NCBI GenBank assembly: GCA_028280405.1
Contig: JANQLW010000077.1
Coordinates: forward strand, 43,263-107,262
Direction: 5' to 3'
Length of the DNA: 64,000 bases
Source: Bacteroidales bacterium
GTDB lineage: Bacteria; Bacteroidota; Bacteroidia; Bacteroidales; GCA-2711565
Shown: one piece after another, positions 27,637-35,549 of the stretch
Layout of the letters: each line of letters begins with the position of its first letter
Position numbering within the stretch: the stretch's first letter is position 1
Notes under the pieces: generated by a model
Seen by the model: only the letters and a program-made list of their open reading frames with translations
Database searches by the model: none
What the model was told of the DNA's origin: nothing
Made by a program: the position numbers and the translations under genes

Positions 27637-28896
27637 ATGAAAAAATTACTCAAAAGCATTTTTATTTTAGCATTTCTTTCCTGTGTAGTTGTAGTTTTTC
27701 CTCAGAAAGATAAAGCTAAGAAAAAAGAAATTAAGCTTAAGCTGAAAACTGAAGTTAATGGTGAAAAATTTGAATGGGATACTGTTTTTACAAAAGATGG
27801 GAAAAAGAATCATTTTGAAATAGGTGAATTTTTGAAGAAAAGATTTCCAAATTTGGATACCAATGCTGTAAAGCATATTACCATGGAAATAGATAATGAT
27901 GGGAAAAAGATAGAAATGGTTACTCGTGGTAAATTGGGAGATATAAAATCGCACCGCATAAAACTTCTGAGTGGGAAGAAGAAGGTTCATGTATATATGG
28001 ATGGAGATCAAAAGGATAAAAAAGGAAACAAAATAAAATCTCTAAGTAAAGTATATGTCTATTCCTCAGATAAAGACGATGATGTAGATATTGATATTGA
28101 TGAAGATTTCTATTTTGACGGAGATCTTGACGTAAAAGTTGAAATATTAGAAGATAGGCTTAAAGATCTGGACAAAGTGATTAAACTTGAGCTGGATGAA
28201 AAGATGAATGTTTTCGTCAAAAAATTTGATTCTCTGGATAATGAATACAAATTTGTTATTTCACCGGATATGAAGGACATTGAAGATAAATTGATAGAGC
28301 TTAAAGAAAGGATGAATAAAATCAAAGTAATTCACAAAGATGGGTTAATTCATATACATAAACTGGGTGAAGATGGCGAAGAGATAGAAACTATTGATCT
28401 GAAGCTGGATAAAATCAAGGAATTAAAAGAATTGGAGAAATTAAAAGTTCTTGAAGAAATGGATTTTAATGTACATGTAGATGATGATGTGGTTTTTATT
28501 CACAAAGGTCATGACGGAGATAAAAATGCTGTAAAAATAATTACCGGATATAAAGATAAGACGCTCAGGTTTTCTGAGGGCTTAAATGATGAAGATACCA
28601 GGTTTTTAGCTGATCAGGGATTCAAAGATACTGATAATAATTTGAAGGTTAAAAGAGCTTCTTTATATAGTGAAAATGATTCCAATTATCATTTAAAATT
28701 TAATCTACATGCTGAAGGTAGGGTAAATATCATGCTTGTTGATGATAAAGGGAAAGTTATTCTAAAAGATAAAGTGAAAAAAGTAGTTGGTTTATATAAT
28801 AAAGAACTTGGTTTAACTAAAGACGACGCAGGAACCTACTATTTATATATCACGCACAATGGTGAATGCTATGCCTCGAAAATCAAACTAGATTGA
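27637..28896 (+). CDS. Secreted Asp/Lys-rich protein, likely two-component target
   Basis: 419 residues with a signal peptide (ending near VVVFPQ). The body is highly charged; residues about 147-168 alternate Asp with Val/Ile/Phe (DDDVDIDIDEDFYFDGDLDV) and 180-270 are Lys/Glu helices with heptad spacing. The C-terminal 75 residues (NYHLKFNLHAEGRVNIMLVDDKG to GTYYLYITHNGE) resemble the beta-sandwich of type IX secretion tails or FlgD-like domains, but without a clear PNP start. Function unknown; the location opposite the kinase and the phased repeats suggest regulation by it. Confidence 0.85.
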   Translation: MKKLLKSIFILAFLSCVVVVFPQKDKAKKKEIKLKLKTEVNGEKFEWDTVFTKDGKKNHFEIGEFLKKRFPNLDTNAVKHITMEIDNDGKKIEMVTRGKLGDIKSHRIKLLSGKKKVHVYMDGDQKDKKGNKIKSLSKVYVYSSDKDDDVDIDIDEDFYFDGDLDVKVEILEDRLKDLDKVIKLELDEKMNVFVKKFDSLDNEYKFVISPDMKDIEDKLIELKERMNKIKVIHKDGLIHIHKLGEDGEEIETIDLKLDKIKELKELEKLKVLEEMDFNVHVDDDVVFIHKGHDGDKNAVKIITGYKDKTLRFSEGLNDEDTRFLADQGFKDTDNNLKVKRASLYSENDSNYHLKFNLHAEGRVNIMLVDDKGKVILKDKVKKVVGLYNKELGLTKDDAGTYYLYITHNGECYASKIKLD

Positions 28897-28922
28897 TTTT
28901 ACGATTCACTGTCTTAATTGTA

Positions 28923-28952
28923 AGGGAAGCTATTTGGCTTCCCTTTTTTTAT
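28923..28952 (+). terminator. Intrinsic terminator
   Basis: AAGGGAAGC (28923-28931), loop TATTTG, GCTTCCCTT (28938-28946), then a T run. Perfect 9-bp stem, 26 bases after the stop codon. Confidence 0.9.
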
Positions 28953-28953
28953 A

Positions 28954-29034
28954 GTCAGGGTGTGAATTTTTAATTGATTAAGTAAATGTGTTTTATTTTT
29001 TGAAGAATTCTGCAAGTATATTTACACCCTGACT
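28954..29034. repeat. 81-bp spaced inverted repeat
   Basis: AGTCAGGGTGT (28954-28964) is the perfect reverse complement of ACACCCTGACT (29024-29034); the spacer is 59 bases and A+T-rich. Same overall length as the element at 33311-33391, but with different arms. No open reading frame inside. Confidence 0.55.
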
Positions 29035-29069
29035 TTTGAGCCTCTTTTTTTACTAGCTTTGTAGCTAAG

Positions 29070-29240
29070 ATGATGATACTTCAATTATTCATATTTGCGG
29101 CTTTGTTTATTATTACTGCCATAGTCTTCTTCATTAAAAAGAAGAAAATTTTAGGAATCCTGTTTTGCTTAGTTGGTATTTTGCTGGCAATTCTGGCTTT
29201 GGTAGTTGTTTATTTATATCCTCATACTTTAGAATTTTGA
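29070..29240 (+). CDS. Small two-helix membrane protein
   Basis: 56 residues: MMILQLFIFAALFIITAIVFF, a KKKK turn, and a second hydrophobic helix (ILFCLVGILLAILALVVVY). The lysine cluster would lie in the cytoplasm. TAGCTTTG at 29054-29061 is a -7 element with TTG 15 bases earlier. The stop is 2 bp before the next gene's ATG, which argues that it is translated. Family not recognised. Confidence 0.6.
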   Translation: MMILQLFIFAALFIITAIVFFIKKKKILGILFCLVGILLAILALVVVYLYPHTLEF

Positions 29241-29242
29241 CC

Positions 29243-29932
29243 ATGATTAAAAAACTAGTAGTACTGTTTTTTGTTTTAATTGCAATACCTTCATTTGCAC
29301 AAAAGGAAAAAGATTTATTTATTGATTTGAAAGGTGCATTGGCCCTTCCTCTTGGCGATTTTGCAGCACGAGATCTTGAAGGAGGTTCTTTTGCTACTTC
29401 CGGAATAGTCGGAAAATTAGACATTACATGGTTTACCTTTGAAAATTGGGGTGTAAGAGCCGGATTTTCAGGAGCGATTATTCCTGTTAAAGCAGATGCT
29501 TTGGCTACGGCCAAAGTTGCAAACGATCCTTTTTTACAGGATTTAATAATCAGGTCTGACCCTTATACATATATGTATTTTAATGCTTCAGTTTTATACA
29601 GAAGACATTTGAGTGAGAAGTGGAAATTATATGGGCTTATAGGTACCGGTATGATGTATATGGAAACCCCATATCAATTACATAAATCAAAATATTTTAT
29701 GACAGGGCCTGATTACTTTGAAATTACTGCTGCAGGCGATTATGCACTGATGTGTCACCTCGGTGCAGAAATAGAATATGAAATTGTTGATAAATGGAGT
29801 GTTGTTGGGGGAATTAATTTAAATTATGCCAATGCTACTTTTACCTTCGACCTGACAGGAGGAGGTCAAAGAATTGACAAAAGAAAAGTGTTTACAGTTG
29901 AATCAAGTTTGGGTATTCGGTTATATTTTTAA
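29243..29932 (+). CDS. Outer-membrane beta-barrel-like protein
   Basis: 229 residues from the ATG at 29243, with a signal peptide (FVLIAIPSFAQ). The rest alternates polar and aromatic residues in amphipathic strands (GKLDITWFTFENWGVRAGFSG, YMYFNASVLYRRHLSEKWKLYG) and ends in GIRLYF, the terminal aromatic expected of an outer-membrane barrel. No specific family recognised. Two bases after the small membrane protein, so probably one operon. Confidence 0.8.
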   Translation: MIKKLVVLFFVLIAIPSFAQKEKDLFIDLKGALALPLGDFAARDLEGGSFATSGIVGKLDITWFTFENWGVRAGFSGAIIPVKADALATAKVANDPFLQDLIIRSDPYTYMYFNASVLYRRHLSEKWKLYGLIGTGMMYMETPYQLHKSKYFMTGPDYFEITAAGDYALMCHLGAEIEYEIVDKWSVVGGINLNYANATFTFDLTGGGQRIDKRKVFTVESSLGIRLYF

Positions 29933-30165
29933 ACCAATACTGCTTCCTGTTCCTCTTCTTCTAATACATATGATACCTTCTCAAAGTATTGAATGTCGAT
30001 ACGATGAGTTTTTCCGGCTATAATGACGATTCCATATGCACCCGGAATTCCGTCCTTATACCTTTCAAATCCCGAAAATTTACTATACGGATTGTTTATG
30101 ATCTTCTTAACCGTCTCCCTTGATACATAACCAACCCCACTAAGTAAATAGCGATATTCTACCAT
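29929..30165 (-). CDS. Conserved hypothetical protein, 78 residues
   Basis: Starts at the ATG at 30165 (MVEYRYLLSGVGYVSRETVK); the frame above opens without homology-like features. Mixed alpha/beta composition, acidic tail EEEEQEA. Overlaps the barrel gene's end by 4 bp tail to tail. I do not recognise it. Confidence 0.5.
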   Translation of the reverse strand: MVEYRYLLSGVGYVSRETVKKIINNPYSKFSGFERYKDGIPGAYGIVIIAGKTHRIDIQYFEKVSYVLEEEEQEAVLV

Positions 30166-30351
30166 ACAATAATCGTTTTTAAAAGTTCTCAACACCCAAA
30201 TGTAAAAAATTGTAAATTGCCTAATATGATACTGGTATATAGTTATTAAAAGCAAATTGTGAATAAGTTTCTCAGGCTAAAATTCTATAAGATATTTAAA
30301 GGAAAAAGTTAATTATCATTTTTATTATGTTCGTTACTCTAAATAAGAAAA

Positions 30352-30535
30352 ATGGCAATGACAGATTTTGACCAAATTATACCCAGAGAAAATACGAATT
30401 GTGTAAAATATGATTTAAGGGAATTCTTTTTTAAAAATGAGTATGTCTACCCTGACATTTACAAAACCATGTGATTCTATAATTGTACAGCCACCTGTAT
30501 ATTCCCCTCTCTATAATCCTTTCAAAACTTGCAAA
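30352..30535 (+). pseudogene. Relic of a MalY/PatB-type aminotransferase (cystathionine beta-lyase family)
   Basis: An ATG at 30352 (or 30358) opens a 40-codon frame whose start, TDFDQIIPRENTNCVKYD then FFKNEYVYP, matches the first 30 residues of MalY/PatB enzymes (pattern FDxxIxRxxTxSxKxD and FGxxDxLPMWVADMDF). It stops at 30474. In another frame from 30473 the DNA reads DSIIVQPPVYSPLYNPF, which matches the family's GDxVxVQPPVYxPF segment near residue 110-125. So about 75 residues in between are deleted, the frame is shifted, and the rest is lost into the 3' end of the threonine aldolase gene. A clear decaying relic. Confidence 0.75.
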
Positions 30536-31533
30536 GTATACGCATGCATCTCATCCGTATAATCAAGGTGAGTAACCATACGGACATGTAATGGGCCAAA
30601 ACCACTCACTTTAATATTATGTTCCTTGAATTTTAAATGAACATACTCTTCAGCCTTTTGATCGGTAAATTTAAAGATCAGAATATTGGTTTGCTGATTG
30701 TATATTTTTTCGACGTATTTACATTCAGCCAAAACACTTGCAATTTCTTTTGCTTTCAGATGGTCTTCGTCTAATCGTTCTACTTGATAATCCAAAGCAT
30801 AGATTCCTGCGGCAGCTAAAAATCCTGATTGGCGCATAGCTCCTCCAAATACTTTTCTCGCACGTTTTGATTCACTGATAAAATCCTTTGTGCTTAAAAG
30901 CAAACTTCCGATAGGTGCTCCTAATCCTTTTGATAAGCAAATTGAAATTGAATCAAATACCTCACCATATTGCTTTGGCATTTCTCCTGTATAACGAAAT
31001 GCATTAAATAAGCGCGCCCCATCCAGGTGAAGTTTTAGTTTATTGTCTTTACAAACTTTATTTATTTCATGAATGTCTTCAATATGATAACAATTCCCGC
31101 CTCCCATATTGGTTGTATTTTCAAGAGAGACAAGGGTAGTTCGGGCTTGATGGATATTATTTTCATTGATATTGTCAAGAATATCCTGCGCATTAATAAT
31201 TCCGAAATTTCCATTAATTAATCTTACAGAAGCATGTGAATTGTAAGCAACGCCTCCTCCTTCGAACCTGTAAATATGAGAGGTTGTATCGCAAATTACT
31301 TCATCACCGGGATTCGTATGAACGCGAATTGCTATCTGATTCGTTTGTGTCCCTGAAGGACAAAAAAGTGCAGCTTCCATTCCAAACATTTCTGCAGCTT
31401 TTTCTTCAAGTTTTTTTACGGTTGGATCTTCGTCCCATACATCGTCTCCAACTTCAGCATTAAACATGGCTTTAAGCATTCCTTCGCTAGGCTTAGTGAA
31501 TGTATCACTTCTCAAATCAATTGCAGCATTCAT
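30511..31533 (-). CDS. ltaE: Low-specificity L-threonine aldolase
   Basis: PLP enzyme splitting threonine and allo-threonine to glycine and acetaldehyde. 340 residues: IDLRSDTFTKPSEGML at the start, FCPSGTQTNQIA, HLDGARLFNA with the PLP-pyridine Asp, and SKGLGAPIGSLL with the Schiff-base Lys. Matches the beta-eliminating lyase/LtaE family throughout. Its 3' end abuts the aminotransferase relic; it is divergent from the peptide-binding gene. Confidence 0.95.
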   Translation of the reverse strand: MNAAIDLRSDTFTKPSEGMLKAMFNAEVGDDVWDEDPTVKKLEEKAAEMFGMEAALFCPSGTQTNQIAIRVHTNPGDEVICDTTSHIYRFEGGGVAYNSHASVRLINGNFGIINAQDILDNINENNIHQARTTLVSLENTTNMGGGNCYHIEDIHEINKVCKDNKLKLHLDGARLFNAFRYTGEMPKQYGEVFDSISICLSKGLGAPIGSLLLSTKDFISESKRARKVFGGAMRQSGFLAAAGIYALDYQVERLDEDHLKAKEIASVLAECKYVEKIYNQQTNILIFKFTDQKAEEYVHLKFKEHNIKVSGFGPLHVRMVTHLDYTDEMHAYTLQVLKGL

Positions 31534-31618
31534 TCTATCAGGTTTTAAATTTCATGCAATTTAAGTTTTTAATTCAAAGTTTAAAATATAAAAAATACCT
31601 AATCCCTCATGATTTTAT

Positions 31619-31648
31619 TTGTGGTATCTCAATGAATCCTTAACTTTG
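31619..31648 (+). promoter_or_regulatory. Promoter giving a nearly leaderless mRNA
   Basis: TTTG (TTG 31619-31621), 19 bases, TAACTTTG (31641-31648): a near-perfect Bacteroidota promoter. The G is only five bases before the ATG at 31654, and the lipoprotein signal peptide starts right there, so the start cannot be further in. Confidence 0.75.
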
Positions 31649-31653
31649 ATTCT

Positions 31654-33291
31654 ATGAAATTGAAACGACTCTTTATCTGCCTGTTCCCTGTGTTTTTATT
31701 CTCATGTGTTTCCGGGAATGATGTAAAAGATAGCAGAACTGTATTCAGCTATAATGAAGCAGCAGGAATAAGTTCTTTAGACCCCGCTTTTGCTAAAGAT
31801 TTATCAAATATCTGGGCTTGTAATCAATTATTTAATGGTTTGGTTCAATTGAATGATGAAATGGAGATTATACCTTGTATTGCTAAAAGATGGGAAATCA
31901 AAGATGGAGGTAAAGAGTATCGGTTTATATTGAGAAAAGATGTCAGGTTTCATGATAATCCGTGTTTTGAAAATTCGAAAGGAAGGATCGTAAATGCAAA
32001 TGATTTTGTATATAGCTTTATGCGGATCGTTGATGAAAAAGTTGTTTCACCAGGCTTATGGGTTTTTAATCATGTTGAAATAAATGACCAAAAGTATTCC
32101 TTCAGTGCTCCAAATGATACAACTTTTATTATCAGGCTTAAAGAACCTTTTCCGCCCTTTCTTGGAATTCTTAGCATGAAATATTGTTCTGTAGTTCCAA
32201 AGGAAGCTGTCGATTATTATGGAGCCGACTTCAGAAAAAACCCGGTAGGAACCGGCCCGTTTTATTTTAAATTGTGGAAAGAAAATAAAAAACTGATATT
32301 CAGGAAAAATACTCATTATTTTGAGTATGATAATGGACATCAACTTCCTTATCTTGATGCAATTTCTATCAGCTTTCTTGTTGATAAACAATCTGCATTT
32401 TTACAATTTGTCCAGAAAAAACTTGATTTTATGTCTGGCATAGATGCCAGTTATAAAGATGAGTTGTTGACAAAAAATGGAACCCTAAAACCTAAATATA
32501 AAGATCAGGTGCAATTAGTGAGTCAGCCTTACCTGAACACAGAATACTTAGGTATATTGGTTGATCTGGAAAATCCACTACTGAAAGATAATCCTTTACA
32601 ATACAAAGAAGTTCGCCAAGCTGTTAATTATGGTTTTGATCGTATAAAGATGATCAAATATCTACGGAATAATATTGGCGAGCCGGGTTTGCAAGGTATT
32701 ATTCCCAAAGGGTTGCCATCTTTTCTTAAAGAAGAGCGAATAGGTTACGATTATGCCCCGGGAAAAGCTAAATCCTTATTGAAATTAAGAGGTTATGATT
32801 CTGGAAATCCTGCTAAAATAAAATTGGTAACCAATGCTGAATACCTGGATTTATGTAAATACATACAGTACCAATTAAATGAAATTGGATTTGAAGTGGC
32901 AATTGAAGTGAATCCTCCGGCAGCACTGAGAGAAATGAAAGCACAGTCGAAGGTGAGCTTTTTCAGGGCTTCATGGATCGCTGATTATCCGGATGCAGAA
33001 AATTACCTTTCACTTTTCTATTCTAAAAACTTTTGTCCGAAGGGACCAAATTATACTCATTTTAAAAATGCTGAATTTGATAAACTTTATGAACTGAGTT
33101 TAAAAGAAGTAAATGTGGGAGAAAGAAATACATTATACAGAAAAATGGACAAATTGATTATGGAAGAAGCTCCTGTAGTAATTCTTTACTATGATCAGGT
33201 ATTACGTTTTTCCCAAAAAAATATATCCGGTTTGGGAAGTAATGCGATAAATTTATTAGATCTGAAAAAAGTGAGGAAAGTGAATGAATAA
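31654..33291 (+). CDS. Oligopeptide/nickel-type ABC substrate-binding lipoprotein (SBP family 5)
   Basis: 545 residues: lipobox LFSCV (Cys about 18), then the SBP_bac_5 pattern with ISSLDPAFAKD, CIAKRWEIKDGGKEYRFILRKDVRFHD, NPVGTGPFYFKLW and a C-domain with SWIADYPDAENYL. Binds peptides or similar ligands for an ABC importer. No permease or ATPase genes are adjacent, so the transporter is encoded elsewhere. Promoter described separately. Confidence 0.93.
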   Translation: MKLKRLFICLFPVFLFSCVSGNDVKDSRTVFSYNEAAGISSLDPAFAKDLSNIWACNQLFNGLVQLNDEMEIIPCIAKRWEIKDGGKEYRFILRKDVRFHDNPCFENSKGRIVNANDFVYSFMRIVDEKVVSPGLWVFNHVEINDQKYSFSAPNDTTFIIRLKEPFPPFLGILSMKYCSVVPKEAVDYYGADFRKNPVGTGPFYFKLWKENKKLIFRKNTHYFEYDNGHQLPYLDAISISFLVDKQSAFLQFVQKKLDFMSGIDASYKDELLTKNGTLKPKYKDQVQLVSQPYLNTEYLGILVDLENPLLKDNPLQYKEVRQAVNYGFDRIKMIKYLRNNIGEPGLQGIIPKGLPSFLKEERIGYDYAPGKAKSLLKLRGYDSGNPAKIKLVTNAEYLDLCKYIQYQLNEIGFEVAIEVNPPAALREMKAQSKVSFFRASWIADYPDAENYLSLFYSKNFCPKGPNYTHFKNAEFDKLYELSLKEVNVGERNTLYRKMDKLIMEEAPVVILYYDQVLRFSQKNISGLGSNAINLLDLKKVRKVNE

Positions 33292-33310
33292 AGATTAACG
33301 AAAGTGCATA

Positions 33311-33391
33311 GGGAAGCAATCCTTTCTTCAATTCAAGGCCTCTAAGTCTTAATATTTTAGGCATTCATAGAAAATAATAGGATTGCTTCCC
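33311..33391. repeat. 81-bp spaced inverted repeat between convergent genes
   Basis: GGGAAGCAATCCT (33311-33323) and AGGATTGCTTCCC (33379-33391) are perfect complements with a 55-base spacer. The arm differs at one position from the arms at 6407-6481. It may act as a long-loop bidirectional terminator between the peptide-binding gene and the MBL gene. Confidence 0.65.
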
Positions 33392-33393
33392 AT

Positions 33394-34155
33394 TTAGACT
33401 TCTATTGTTAAATTATCATACGCTAATTCTACAACAAAAGGAAGCTCGCTGCTAACTTCACTGTGTGTTCCCATTAAATGGCTAATATGTGTTAAGTATG
33501 CTTTATCCGGATTGATCTTATTAATTAAAGCCAGTGCTTCTTCCAGGTTGAAGTGTGAATAATGCTTTTCTTTTCGGAGGGCATTTATCACCAATATTTT
33601 TGTTCCCTTAATCTTTTCAATTTCCTTTTCAGAAATAAAATTAAAATCTGTGAGGTAGGTAAAATTTTTAATCCGGAAGCCATAAACGATTCTGTTATAA
33701 TGTTTCCCTTCAATAATAGTGATCTCTGTATTTTTAATTTTGAATTTACCATTATTTAATTCAATGAGTTCGATTTGAGGAGCACCGGGATACTGGTTTT
33801 CTTCAAAAGCATAATGAAATTCTCTTTGTATGTCTGATAATGCAAAACTACCCCCATAAACTGCCATTGGTTTTTTTTGCAGGTAATTAAAGGCTCGAAC
33901 ATCATCCAGCCCTCCCACGTGGTCTTTATGTCCATGAGTAATTAAAATAGCATCCAGTTTTTTAATATTTGCCCTTAAAATTTGCTGCCTGAAATCGGGG
34001 CCGGCATCAATCACTAATTTTAAATCATCTACTTCAATACTAATAGATGACCTCAAACGTTTATCCTTTATGTCTTTTGAAAGACAAACAGGACATTGAC
34101 AGGCAATTACAGGAATTCCCTGTGAGGTTCCGGTTCCAAGGAATGTTATTTTCAA
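33394..34155 (-). CDS. MBL-fold metallo-hydrolase (PhnP-like)
   Basis: 253 residues. Metal-binding HGHKDH motif (ITHGHKDHVGGLDD) and the start FLGTGTSQGIPVIACQCPVC, with paired Cys as in PhnP-type phosphodiesterases. Later metal ligands are in YLTDF and LTHISH. Probably hydrolyses a cyclic phosphodiester or similar; the substrate is not evident. Confidence 0.9.
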   Translation of the reverse strand: MKITFLGTGTSQGIPVIACQCPVCLSKDIKDKRLRSSISIEVDDLKLVIDAGPDFRQQILRANIKKLDAILITHGHKDHVGGLDDVRAFNYLQKKPMAVYGGSFALSDIQREFHYAFEENQYPGAPQIELIELNNGKFKIKNTEITIIEGKHYNRIVYGFRIKNFTYLTDFNFISEKEIEKIKGTKILVINALRKEKHYSHFNLEEALALINKINPDKAYLTHISHLMGTHSEVSSELPFVVELAYDNLTIEV

Positions 34156-34241
34156 TTAAATAATTATTTTTGTGTAAAAGTAATCAGCTTGCTCAACTTA
34201 TCAAAACCTTTATCAATTCTTATAATAAACTTAATTAACGA

Positions 34242-34760
34242 ATGAAAAATTTTATAAAAATCCCTGCTGATGATTTTAATGCCAATATTACCCGATTGAT
34301 CGGATCAGAATGGATGTTAGTTACGGCCGGGGTAAAAGGTCATTATAATACCATGACCGCAGCCTGGGGAGGAATAGGGTTTCTCTGGAATGCTCCTGTT
34401 GTTTTTACATTTATTCGGCCTCAAAGATATACTTATGAATTTTGTGAGCAGTATAATGGCTTTACGTTGACCTTTTTTGATAAAGAATATAAAAAAGTAC
34501 TTGGATTTTGCGGTACAAAATCCGGAAGAGATTATGATAAGGCTAAAGAAACAGGATTAATACCGCTTGAAACCAAAAGTGGTAACATAGCTTTTGAACA
34601 GGCAAATGTTATTATTGAATGTAAAAAATTATATTTTGATGATATAAAAAAAGCTAATTTTATTGTTCCTGAAGTAGATGCAAAGATATATCCTGAAGAA
34701 GATTATCACAGAATGTATATTGGCAGAATTGAAAAAGTATATATAAAAGATAAAAAGTAG
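34242..34760 (+). CDS. Flavin reductase-like FMN-binding protein
   Basis: 172 residues. Split-barrel flavin reductase fold: WMLVTAGVKGHYNTMTAAWGGIG at the start (the N-T-M-T-A-x-W FMN-binding segment), FIRPQRYTYEF, and DRMYIG-type end HRMYIGRIEKVY. Likely binds FMN; redox partner unknown. Followed 4 bp later by the DUF6913 gene. Confidence 0.88.
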   Translation: MKNFIKIPADDFNANITRLIGSEWMLVTAGVKGHYNTMTAAWGGIGFLWNAPVVFTFIRPQRYTYEFCEQYNGFTLTFFDKEYKKVLGFCGTKSGRDYDKAKETGLIPLETKSGNIAFEQANVIIECKKLYFDDIKKANFIVPEVDAKIYPEEDYHRMYIGRIEKVYIKDKK

Positions 34761-34764
34761 ATAA

Positions 34765-35313
34765 GTGGAATTTCTGAAGAATTTTAGAGTAAGAGTAGGG
34801 CGTTTTTTGCTGAACCGTCAAAATGGTAAAGTACAAAGAAAAAAACGTGTTCATAATTTAAATACAGCTAATAATATCGGCTTTGTTTATGTTTATAAAA
34901 ATGAAGATGAATTTAGAATTGTAGAAGACATCATCAGTGAATTAAGAACTGATTTGAAAAATGTTAAAGCTTTGGTCTATCTCCCTTATGATAAGCTTAA
35001 AGATTATGTCCCTCAAAAATTATCTATTGATTATATTAGCCCCGCTGACTTAAATTGGGTTTATCATCCGGGCAAAAAATATTCAAATGAATTTGTTCGT
35101 TCTAAATTTGATGTGTTGATTGATTTGAATTTTTCAGATTTCTTTCCACTTGATTATGTAATGACCGTTACCAAAGCTGATTTTAAAGTTGGTCTCTATG
35201 ATGAAAAGAAAGCATCCATTTATGACTTAATGATCAAAGTTTCTAAAGAAGAAAGAATAGAACTGGCGGTTAAAGAGATTATGGATTTTCTGAAGTTACT
35301 TCAACCGGCATAA
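34765..35313 (+). CDS. DUF6913-like conserved Bacteroidota protein
   Basis: 182 residues starting at GTG (no in-frame ATG before residue 130), 4 bp after the flavin reductase stop, so translation is probably coupled. Basic N-terminus (RVRVGRFLLNRQNGKVQRKKR), then an alpha/beta core with IGFVYVYKNEDEF, FDVLIDLNFSDFFPLDYV and KADFKVGLYDEKK. Conserved in the phylum but of unknown function. Confidence 0.75.
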   Translation: MEFLKNFRVRVGRFLLNRQNGKVQRKKRVHNLNTANNIGFVYVYKNEDEFRIVEDIISELRTDLKNVKALVYLPYDKLKDYVPQKLSIDYISPADLNWVYHPGKKYSNEFVRSKFDVLIDLNFSDFFPLDYVMTVTKADFKVGLYDEKKASIYDLMIKVSKEERIELAVKEIMDFLKLLQPA

Positions 35314-35393
35314 AATAGTTATAGTAGCTCTACAAGCCTGCCTTTTTCAGCCAAGATCGGCAATCTGCTAAAAAATAATGTAATTTTTTGAAT

Positions 35394-35427
35394 GGGTCAT
35401 TGAGCGAAACAAAGTGGAGTCGAAATG
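35394..35427. repeat. Dispersed repeat word of the TCATTGAGCG...GTCGAAATG type
   Basis: GGTCATTGAGCG followed after 10 bases by GGAGTCGAAATG. This word is widespread in intergenic DNA of Bacteroidota, often as half of a hairpin. Only one copy is seen in this window, so the identification rests on recollection of the family. Confidence 0.4.
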
Positions 35428-35490
35428 TATTTTTTACACTTATCAAGTATTAACTAAATAGCTTGGAGCTTGTTGCCTAAAGCTTATACT

Positions 35491-35523
35491 CAAAAAAGCC
35501 CCAACACTTAAAGTATTGAAGCT
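35491..35523 (-). terminator. Terminator of the alpha-oxoamine synthase gene
   Basis: On the minus strand AGCTTCAATACT pairs imperfectly with AGTGTTGGGGCT around TTA, followed by TTTTTTG. It lies 27 bases after the stop codon. The gap 35314-35549 otherwise holds only the repeat words at 35394-35427 and GCTTGGAGCTTG at 35461. Confidence 0.6.
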
Positions 35524-35549
35524 GTTCTTTATGATTTTCTTGTCGTTAC

